NCBI RefSeq assembly: GCF_004345365.1
Contig: NZ_SLVF01000007.1
Span: forward strand, 124,001 to 188,000
Source: Kribbella sp. VKM Ac-2568
GTDB taxonomy: Bacteria; Actinomycetota; Actinomycetes; Propionibacteriales; Kribbellaceae
Direction: 5' to 3'
Length of the DNA stretch: 64,000 nt
This document shows positions 7,755 to 14,251 of the stretch, one piece after another. Made by a program: the position numbers and the translations under genes. Within the stretch, counting starts at the first letter, position 1, and each line of letters opens with the position of its first letter. The notes beneath the pieces are model-generated. The model did no database searches and was not told where the DNA came from. It worked only from the letters and a program-made list of their open reading frames with translations.

Positions 7755-10577
7755 CTACGGACTTAAGGCATCGCGATCAACCCGTGCCGCGTACGCGACG
7801 AGTTGGGCCCGGCTGGTGGTCCCCGTCTTGGCCAGCAGGTTCGTGACATGGGTTTCCACCGTGCGCGGCGACAGGAAGAGCCGCTCGGCGACCTGCTGGT
7901 TCGTCAGCCGATCGGCGACCAGGCCGAGGACGTCCATCTCGCGGCTCGTCACCCCGATCGCGCGCAGCGCCGGCGGTACTGCGGCGCTCCCGCGGCCCCG
8001 GCGTACGGTCACACCGGCTCGGCGCAGCAGCGTCCGGCAGGTCCGCGCGAGCTGGTCGTCGCCATCGGCTTCGAAAGCGGTGAGGTCCGCTCGCAGCAGG
8101 GAGACGGGGTCGCCCCACTCGTCGGCGATCATTGCCTCGGCGGTAAGCAACAGCAACAGCCTGCGCCACCAGTGCTGGCTCGGCAGGATCTCGGTTCCGG
8201 CAGCCAGCAGGGCGATCGCTTCAGCCGAGCGGCCCGCTCGGCCGGCGGCAACCGCGTCGGCGAAGTCCAGTGCGGCTCGATTGATCGCCCGCATCACCGG
8301 CGGCGCGTGCCGCAACGTCTCGCGAGCCTCGGCTCCCCGGTCGTCGAGCACGGTCCGGACCAAAGCCCACAGGCCCCAATGGCCGATCGGCGCCGACGAA
8401 CCACGCGCCGCCAGCGCGCCGATGCCGAGGTCGAGCAACTCTCCGGCCCGCGGCAGATCGTGGCCGACGAGCGGCACCATCGCCTCGATGCAAGGCCGCC
8501 CGGCGGTCACCTCGAACGGTGCGTCGGGCCGCCGCGCGGCAGCATCGAGAGCCGCCGCCATCGCCGCCAGATCACCCCGCGCTCCGGCTCCGGACGCCAC
8601 CATCATCTCGGTCATCGCCTGTACCCGGTACAGCCGGATGCCCGCGGCCAGCTCCGCAGTACGCCGACCCGCCGACTCGCCCGCCGCAGGACCGTCGACG
8701 ACCAGAGCGCAATCGGTGAGCAACTGGTCGATGTCGCACACCCGGCCGAGCATCCCGCAGTCGAGCGCCAGCCGGCGGGCTTCCATCAGGGTGGCGGACG
8801 ATTCCGAGTCGAGCAGCTCGATCGTGCCGAGCGCGAGCAGCGCACTGATCCTGGCGGGTGTCAGTCCGTGGTCGGCGGCGACCTGCGCGGCCCGCCGGAA
8901 CGCGGCGGCCGCAGCTTCCGGATCGGTCTCCCGAGCGCAGCGCCCGAGGACCTCCAGCGCCGCGCAACACTGCTCCGGCATGTCGTCGCGTTCCGCCTGC
9001 TCCACTGCCCGGTGGGCGAGTTCTGCCGCCTGGCTCACCTGACCGTTGCCAAAGGCAACGTCAGCGGCGATCGCTGGAGTACGGGCATCCGCCGGTCGGC
9101 CGGCTCGCTCCAGGTACCCGCTTGCGCGATCCCAGCGACCGGCCGCCAGCGCGGCCTGCGCCAGCTGAAAGCACAGCTCGGCATGCCGGTCGCCCGACAT
9201 CTTCCCGAGGGCCGCGTCACCTGTTGCGAACGCGGCATCCATCCGCCCCGACAACGTCTGGACCCGGACCCGCTCGGCAGCAAGATCAGACCCGCTCGGC
9301 GCAAGCCGTACTGCGTACTCGAGCTGCTCGTCCGCGGTACCGAGGGCACCGACCGCGATCGCCTGCCGGGCAAGGTCGGTCAGTAATTGCGCCGCGCGTG
9401 GCCCGTCACCTGCGACGACGAAGAGCTCTACCGCTGCGGCGATGTCGTCTTGAGCAGCGCTGGTCCCGCTGAGGTGTGCCTCGGCCGCGCGGCGGGCCAG
9501 CACGCTGTGCTCACCGGGTCCGAGCATGGTGAGGACGGCGTCACGGATCAGCCCGTGACGCCAACTGAGCCGCCCAGGAGACCCGGCCGGTACCAGCAGG
9601 TGATTGTCGGCGGCGGCACGAAGCCCGCCGAGAACGGCGTCCTCGTCGAGGGTGGACACCAATGGAAGCAACGCCCAGTCGACCTCACGGCCGAGCACCG
9701 CGGCCGCGTGAACGACCTTGCGTTGATCCTCCGTCAAAGCCGCCAGGCGGCGGGCCACGAGTGCCGCCAGTCCGGCCGGAACAGCTAGTTGCTGTACGTC
9801 GCTGGTCGGGGCTCCCGACTCCACCAGCCCCGCCAGAAGCTCTTCCACCACGAGCGGCACGCCTTCGGAACGCGCCACGATCAGGTCCTCGAACTCCGGC
9901 GGCAGCTGCGCCTCCTGCTGCCAGCGGCTGGTCAGGAGCGCGACGATGTCCTCCCGGTCGAACCGCTCCAGGGCGATGGTGAGCACGTCCTCGTTCGCGA
10001 CGAGCCGGTCCCGAGCCCACCGCTCGTCGGACCGTGCTGCGCCCAGGACCAGGATTCGCGACGTACCGACCGCACCGGCGAGGAACTCGAGCAACGCGAG
10101 ACTGTCGGCATCTGCCCAGTGCAGGTCATCCAGGATGACAACACATCCGGTGTCACCGCCTACCCTGCGCAGGAGCCTCAACAGACCCTCACCAAGGACA
10201 ACCACGGAGTCGACGGCCGGATCGGCGACCGGGTCCGATCCGGACCAGCCGGGGATCAGGCGAGACAGCGCGGACCGGAAGGGCCTCAGGTCCGGCGACT
10301 CGGTGACCGTTGCGTCACGCAACTGTCCGAGCAGAGCATCCACCAGCGGACGATAGGCCCCGCCCTGCGGGACCGCGCGTCCCGACAGCACCGTCAGGCC
10401 TGCTTCTGCGGCAGAGCGGGCGGCTTCACGAAGCAGTCGCGACTTGCCGATGCCCGCCTCGCCGGTGACCACGACGACCCCGCCCGTGTCGGAGCCCACC
10501 CCGTCGACCGCGCGCCGCAGTACGGCCGCTTCCTTGTCGCGACCGATCAGTGCGGACAGGCCCGGTGCCGCAGTCAC
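7755..10577 (-). CDS. Large ATP-binding LuxR (LAL) transcriptional regulator
   Basis: A 940-residue regulator of the LAL/MalT-like type. The Walker A motif VTGEAGIGKSRLLREAA is near residues 38-54, and a Walker B-like VVILDDLHWADADSLALLEF is near 145. A long helical, TPR-like middle follows. The LuxR helix-turn-helix occupies the last 65 residues (TSREMDVLGLVADRLTNQQV, then FLSPRTVETHV). Such proteins use ATP binding as a switch and activate nearby catabolic or secondary-metabolism genes. The only downstream genes on its strand are the 71-residue protein and the FAD monooxygenase, so these are the likely targets. The GTG start at 10577 has only a weak ribosome-binding site. Confidence 0.85.
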   Translation of the reverse strand: MTAAPGLSALIGRDKEAAVLRRAVDGVGSDTGGVVVVTGEAGIGKSRLLREAARSAAEAGLTVLSGRAVPQGGAYRPLVDALLGQLRDATVTESPDLRPFRSALSRLIPGWSGSDPVADPAVDSVVVLGEGLLRLLRRVGGDTGCVVILDDLHWADADSLALLEFLAGAVGTSRILVLGAARSDERWARDRLVANEDVLTIALERFDREDIVALLTSRWQQEAQLPPEFEDLIVARSEGVPLVVEELLAGLVESGAPTSDVQQLAVPAGLAALVARRLAALTEDQRKVVHAAAVLGREVDWALLPLVSTLDEDAVLGGLRAAADNHLLVPAGSPGRLSWRHGLIRDAVLTMLGPGEHSVLARRAAEAHLSGTSAAQDDIAAAVELFVVAGDGPRAAQLLTDLARQAIAVGALGTADEQLEYAVRLAPSGSDLAAERVRVQTLSGRMDAAFATGDAALGKMSGDRHAELCFQLAQAALAAGRWDRASGYLERAGRPADARTPAIAADVAFGNGQVSQAAELAHRAVEQAERDDMPEQCCAALEVLGRCARETDPEAAAAAFRRAAQVAADHGLTPARISALLALGTIELLDSESSATLMEARRLALDCGMLGRVCDIDQLLTDCALVVDGPAAGESAGRRTAELAAGIRLYRVQAMTEMMVASGAGARGDLAAMAAALDAAARRPDAPFEVTAGRPCIEAMVPLVGHDLPRAGELLDLGIGALAARGSSAPIGHWGLWALVRTVLDDRGAEARETLRHAPPVMRAINRAALDFADAVAAGRAGRSAEAIALLAAGTEILPSQHWWRRLLLLLTAEAMIADEWGDPVSLLRADLTAFEADGDDQLARTCRTLLRRAGVTVRRGRGSAAVPPALRAIGVTSREMDVLGLVADRLTNQQVAERLFLSPRTVETHVTNLLAKTGTTSRAQLVAYAARVDRDALSP

Positions 10578-10716
10578 GAGTCTCAGTAGACCCCAGAGCC
10601 CTGCCGCTGAACAGGGAGTTGCCGTGGGCTAACTCCGTAGCTGCCACGGATGTCCGGGCGGCGGGTATCGCCGCACTCTCGTTGCAACACCACTACTCGT
10701 ACAAGGAGAAGTTCCA

Positions 10717-11196
10717 ATGCGCAGCATCCACACCGCCGCGGCCGTCGTCACAGCCTGCCTCGCCGGCGCCCTCGGCGGATCGGTCGCCTACGGGTCCGGC
10801 GGCGAAGTACTCAACCTCACCGCCCATACCGAGCAGTTCGCCGTCATCGACGTCGGCACCCCCGGACCCGCCCTCGGGCTCGGGGACCAGATCGTCAGCT
10901 CCGACAAGGTCTTCCGCAACGGCAAGCCCGTCGGCACCGACGGGGTCACCTGCACCGTGGTGAAGGCGACCCCGCAGGCGATGACCTGCAACTGGCAGAT
11001 GACGATCGCCCTCCCGGAGGGACAACTCACCCTCCAGGCCATCGCCGACGGCCCCACCGGACCACCGACCGAGCCGCTCAAGACCACGTTCGCCGTCACC
11101 GGCGGCACCGGCCGCTACCGCAACGCCCACGGCACCGCCGACATCACCGACAACCCAGGAGGCACCGAGCAGATCACCGCCCACCTGACCAACTGA
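10717..11196 (+). CDS. Secreted allene-oxide-cyclase-barrel-like protein
   Basis: A 159-residue protein with a signal peptide: MRSIHTAAAVVTACLAGALG, then a small-residue cleavage zone near residue 25. The mature part is beta-rich. The C-terminal GGTGRYRNAHGTADI and the preceding LKTTFAVT resemble the dirigent/allene oxide cyclase barrel proteins found in actinobacterial secretomes. Two cysteines in the mature region could form a disulphide. Role unknown. The start is supported by AAGGAG 8 bases upstream. It is monocistronic, between the divergent LuxR gene and a convergent oxidoreductase gene. Confidence 0.7.
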   Translation: MRSIHTAAAVVTACLAGALGGSVAYGSGGEVLNLTAHTEQFAVIDVGTPGPALGLGDQIVSSDKVFRNGKPVGTDGVTCTVVKATPQAMTCNWQMTIALPEGQLTLQAIADGPTGPPTEPLKTTFAVTGGTGRYRNAHGTADITDNPGGTEQITAHLTN

Positions 11197-11272
11197 CCCA
11201 CGTGGGGCCGGTACTGCGGGACGCCGGCGGGCGACGGCGGTACAGCTGGCGTGAGCCCCAGCGCACTCCAGG

Positions 11273-11764
11273 TCAAGCCAGAGCTGGCCGGAGTTCGAGG
11301 ACCGGATGTTCGCTCGCCTCGGCGACGAATGCCTCGACCGGGTCATCGATCCCGGCGGCGAAGCAGTGTCGTGTCCGCGTAGCGACCGTGGCGTAGCGCT
11401 TGAGGACCGGCCCGGCTTCGGTCGGTGTCGCTTCGCGCACGGTGTAGCTGATCCGCTGGCGCCCGTAGGACAGGACTACAGCGCCGCCGGCGAGGGCGTT
11501 GTGAACCCAGCCGACCGGTCCGTACGGCGCCACCAGCCACCTCGAGCCGGCGTGGTCGATCGGTACGACGGGCACCGTGTGCGGGCGCCCCGTCGTACGA
11601 CCGGTCGTGGTCAGCAGCGCGATCGGCCCGACTCCCGCTCGCGCGAAGACGGTGACGAGCGCATTCCCCAGGCGCCACCGCCACCCGCGAAGGGTCCGCG
11701 CGGACACGCGACTCGCACGTGGTCCACCGTCACGCCTACCTCGTTGGTCCTCCACGGTCACCAT
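11273..11764 (-). CDS. Deazaflavin-dependent nitroreductase (Ddn) family oxidoreductase
   Basis: A 163-residue split-barrel flavin/F420-binding protein. The core segment IALLTTTGRTTGRPHTVPVV is near residues 50-70, followed by WLVAPYGPVGWVHNALAG, the signature of the Ddn/F420-dependent quinone reductase group. These proteins reduce quinones or nitro compounds with F420H2 or bind flavin. Start choice is uncertain: ATG 11764 has GGGAG directly abutting it, while the in-frame GTG at 11755 has better spacing to the same GGGAG. It is divergent from the TetR gene across two operator-like palindromes, so TetR control is likely. Confidence 0.8.
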   Translation of the reverse strand: MVTVEDQRGRRDGGPRASRVSARTLRGWRWRLGNALVTVFARAGVGPIALLTTTGRTTGRPHTVPVVPIDHAGSRWLVAPYGPVGWVHNALAGGAVVLSYGRQRISYTVREATPTEAGPVLKRYATVATRTRHCFAAGIDDPVEAFVAEASEHPVLELRPALA

Positions 11765-11791
11765 CTCCCAGCCTGTGCGATGACAAGTTAC

Positions 11792-11822
11792 ATACCCGCT
11801 AGTATTATATACCTGTTGGTAT
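11792..11822. promoter_or_regulatory. Two tandem TetR-type operators
   Basis: ATACCCGCTAGTAT (11792-11805) and ATACCTGTTGGTAT (11809-11822) are two copies of one dyad, ATACC-4N-GGTAT, the first with one mismatch. Their centres are 17 bp apart. The AT-rich stretch between them (TATTATAT) could be the -10 region of one of the divergent promoters. They lie between the Ddn-like gene and the TetR gene, so autoregulation and control of the oxidoreductase are inferred. Confidence 0.7.
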
Positions 11823-11844
11823 CTAACTGACCGAGGAGCTGACA

Positions 11845-12441
11845 TTGCGACAGGCAGAACGCCGTGCGCAGACGACGAACCGGGTGCTGGACGCCGCGGC
11901 GGCCGAGTTCGCCCGGAGTGGCTTCCATGCCGCCACCATCGACGACATCGCCCGAACCGCCGGTTATACGAAAGGCGCGGTGTACGCCAACTTCGCCGGC
12001 AAGGACGCGCTCATCCTCGCTTTGATCGACCGCCACCTCGAGGACCAGCTCGCCCAGCTGGACCTGCTGCTCGAGAACGCCTCGACTGCCGACCTGCGCA
12101 CCAGCCTGCGTGACGCAGCGATCGAGCAGAACGCCGCGGGCGGCTCCTTCGGACTGCTGATGCTGGAGTTCTGGCTGTACGCCGCCCGCGATGCGGCAGC
12201 GAAGGCCGCCCTCGCCGAGCGTTACCAGCGGATGCGGGACAGGCTGGCCGCTGCGATCTCCGAGCGTGACGCGGCACGTGGGGACGAGCTGCCGCTGACG
12301 GCGGACGAGGTGGCTGCCCTCGTGCTGGCGCTTGATGCCGGTCTGTTCCTGCAGCAACTCCTCGACCCCCACGCCGTCACACCCGAGCTTCGCGCGAACG
12401 CCCTCACCGCGGTGATGGATCTGCCGCGTCCGAAGGGCTGA
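11845..12441 (+). CDS. TetR family repressor
   Basis: A 198-residue regulator. The N-terminal TetR helix-turn-helix spans about residues 10-55: VLDAAAAEFARSGFHAATID, then DIARTAGYTKGAVYANFAGK. The C-terminal ligand domain is helical. The start is a TTG at 11845 preceded by GAGGAG at 11833-11838; no ATG fits. It is divergent from the Ddn-like oxidoreductase gene and has two matching palindromes in front, so it probably represses itself and that gene in response to an unknown small molecule. Its 3' end overlaps a convergent gene by 38 bases. Confidence 0.85.
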   Translation: MRQAERRAQTTNRVLDAAAAEFARSGFHAATIDDIARTAGYTKGAVYANFAGKDALILALIDRHLEDQLAQLDLLLENASTADLRTSLRDAAIEQNAAGGSFGLLMLEFWLYAARDAAAKAALAERYQRMRDRLAAAISERDAARGDELPLTADEVAALVLALDAGLFLQQLLDPHAVTPELRANALTAVMDLPRPKG

Positions 12442-12694
12442 GCCCGGCCGGCCGGCCGCCGTACCGGTCGGGTGGGTCGATCGCCTCGACGGAGATCAGG
12501 ACGGCGCCGAGGTCGCGCAGCTTGGTGAGCAGGCCGTGGAGTTTCGCCTGGTCGATCCCGGCGCCGCGCAGCGTGGTGGTGCCGTCGGCCCCGTGGGTGA
12601 GGGTCAGACCGTCCAGCCAGACCGACCAGTGGTCGTCGAGGTGTCCGTCGATCCGGAACTCGTAGTACTCGGGTGCGTGCGGCCGCGGGCTCAT
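12404..12694 (-). CDS. Small actinobacterial protein of the FRIDGHLDDHW type
   Basis: A 96-residue soluble alpha/beta protein with YYEFRIDGHLDDHWSVWLDG, then QAKLHGLLTKLRDLGAVLIS. Short proteins with this plan are widespread in actinobacteria and have no assigned function. The protein encoded at 34917-35138 has the same layout, so I regard the two as homologues. It starts in an ATGA overlap with the DUF2306 membrane gene, forming a coupled operon. The last 20 or so residues (proline- and serine-rich) extend beyond the usual end and overlap the convergent TetR gene. Confidence 0.75.
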   Translation of the reverse strand: MSPRPHAPEYYEFRIDGHLDDHWSVWLDGLTLTHGADGTTTLRGAGIDQAKLHGLLTKLRDLGAVLISVEAIDPPDRYGGRPAGLSPSDAADPSPR

Positions 12695-13398
12695 GGGGAC
12701 CCCACCAACGCTGCTCTGGTGCGTGCTCGGCGAGCCGCCGGTCGGCGGATGACCCACCCGGCGACGGCGAGATTGATGACCCAGGCTGACCCCAGCATGA
12801 GGTCGGTGCGGATCGCGCCGGCACCGAGGACGGCCTCTCCGATGCCCTGGGTGAACACCTGGGTGCCGGCGCCCAGGGCCAACGCGTACGCACGGATCAT
12901 CCAGGCACGGTGGCGGGCGATCTCACGGTTCCGGATGGCGGCGAAGCCGAGGATGATGCTGGCGCCGAGCCCTGAAGCGGCCAGCAACCGGAACAGGTAC
13001 AGGAGATCACCGGTGTTCTCCTGGCGGGGGTAGAACAGCGTCAGCCACAGGGCCGAGAGCGCGACCACCAGGCCGAGCACCACCAGCACGCGCCCGGCGC
13101 GACGGTGCCAACGCGGCCGGCGGCGACGGATCCCGGCCGAGAACTGGAACGCGCCGAGGACGGCGAAGCCGATCGCGGACACGACGTGCAGGACGATGGG
13201 CACAGGCGAGGCCTCGGAGCGAGGATCCGCCGGGAGCAGCATCTCCGGGCCGCCCGCGAGTACGACGAGCCGGGAGATGCCTGCGAGAACGGGAATCAGG
13301 CTGAGCCCCACCAGCGCGACAGGAACCCACCGCCCCGATCGGGTCCCCTTCACAGCGGCCGGACGGTTTCGGTCGACTGGCCGGGGTCGCGGGGTCAT
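12691..13398 (-). CDS. DUF2306-type membrane protein
   Basis: A 235-residue integral membrane protein with about six hydrophobic helices: VPVALVGLSLIPVLAGISRL near 25-45, VLHVVSAIGFAVLGAFQF near 80, then four more. Conserved-looking histidine/arginine pairs occur in GRRRWHRRAGR-like and NREIARHRAWMIRAYAL segments. These match the DUF2306 family as I remember it, whose histidine pairs suggest haem or quinone binding, but the function is unknown. Both ends are coupled by ATGA overlaps, upstream to a 40-residue peptide gene and downstream to the small FRIDGHLDDHW protein. Confidence 0.75.
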   Translation of the reverse strand: MTPRPRPVDRNRPAAVKGTRSGRWVPVALVGLSLIPVLAGISRLVVLAGGPEMLLPADPRSEASPVPIVLHVVSAIGFAVLGAFQFSAGIRRRRPRWHRRAGRVLVVLGLVVALSALWLTLFYPRQENTGDLLYLFRLLAASGLGASIILGFAAIRNREIARHRAWMIRAYALALGAGTQVFTQGIGEAVLGAGAIRTDLMLGSAWVINLAVAGWVIRRPAARRARTRAALVGSP

Positions 13399-13517
13399 TC
13401 CGCACCGGCCGGGTCGAGCTGGGCGTCGCGCACAGTGGGCACGGAGATCAACTGCAGGCCGGCGACAACCGCCGACAGGCCGGCTGCCCGGGTGAGCTTG
13501 GTGGTGGTGACGGTCAT
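13395..13517 (-). CDS. 40-residue peptide leading the DUF2306 operon
   Basis: ATG at 13517, with GAGGGAAG about 6-8 bases upstream, opens a 40-codon frame. It begins MTVTTTKLTRAAGLSAVVAG, continues with a short hydrophobic LQLISVP segment, and ends at a TGA that overlaps the DUF2306 ATG. The beginning resembles the N-terminus of small multi-helix membrane proteins often found in such operons, so it may be the stub of a truncated gene kept for translational coupling. A real membrane microprotein is the alternative. Confidence 0.55.
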   Translation of the reverse strand: MTVTTTKLTRAAGLSAVVAGLQLISVPTVRDAQLDPAGAE

Positions 13518-13597
13518 GACCGCTTCCCTCGTTCCGAGTTGCCGAGGCGGATACCGCGGCTTCAAGGCGAACCTAGGAAGCGATGTGGTGACCGGGC

Positions 13598-13616
13598 ATC
13601 ACATCGTCGATGTGAT
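13598..13616. promoter_or_regulatory. 19-bp palindrome in the DUF2306 operon promoter region
   Basis: Arms ATCACATCG and CGATGTGAT are perfectly complementary around one central base. Further upstream, GATGTGGTG at 13582-13590 pairs with CATCACATC (one mismatch), giving an overlapping second dyad. The gap 13518-13763 (246 bp) has no supported gene. The palindrome is about 80 bases upstream of the 40-residue peptide start and is probably the operator of that operon; its regulator is unknown. Confidence 0.5.
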
Positions 13617-13763
13617 TGAGGTGGTGATTCAGCCCGGTCGGACAGCCGGTGACCTGGAGGAGGCCGCAGGCGCGGGCGCGGCCATCACGGCGCAGAGATC
13701 GCCCTCCTACGCGACCTCTACCTCCGCCTGGGCCAATAGCGCCGATGGTTGCCTTGGGCAACT

Positions 13764-14144
13764 TCAGGACGCCGTACGGCGATCCCATTCCGCCTTGGTG
13801 ACAGAGAACTGGCGGTAGAAGCTGGTCGTGCCCAGAAAGGCCTCTTCAGTGCCTTTCCCGGTCTCGGTCATGGCGAGCGAGGTGAGGATGCGGACTGACG
13901 CGTGGTTCGCATCCATGGCTTCGGCTCGGAGCTCATCGAGGCCAAGGTGGTTGAAGCCGTGCTCGAGGCCGGGTTTCGGGTCGGTGATCAAACTGCGCCA
14001 GTGCGCCTCGTGGGCGGGCAGGGGTTTGTCGACGGTCCAGCCGGCGTGTTCGCAGAAGCGGCGGTCCAGGCCCCAGAAGGCGTAGATCTCCACGTCTGGC
14101 AAGGCGAGTGGGCGGAGGAACACCGGCGTCGACGGAGTGTTCAT
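13764..14144 (-). pseudogene. GNAT acetyltransferase with internal deletion
   Basis: The frame is open for 126 residues. The N-terminus (FLRPLALPDVEIYAFWGLDR, then WTVDKPLPAHEAHWRSLITD) and the C-terminus (GFNHLGLDELRAEAMDANHA, then FLGTTSFYRQFSVTKAEWDR) are both good GNAT sequence. The central beta strands and the acetyl-CoA pyrophosphate loop (R/Q-x-x-G-x-G/A) that should lie between ITDPKPG and LEHGFNH are absent, about 45-55 residues by comparison with family length. The loss is in frame, so a stable but probably inactive product may be made. Confidence 0.55.
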
Positions 14145-14251
14145 GCGGCGAGACTATGCGTGACCGCCGTACTGCGACGTCCTACCGCCGGGCAAATTGG
14201 CGAGCAGTAGGGGCGCGTGGTCTGGGAGACTTTCGGCATGTGGGGCGGCGG

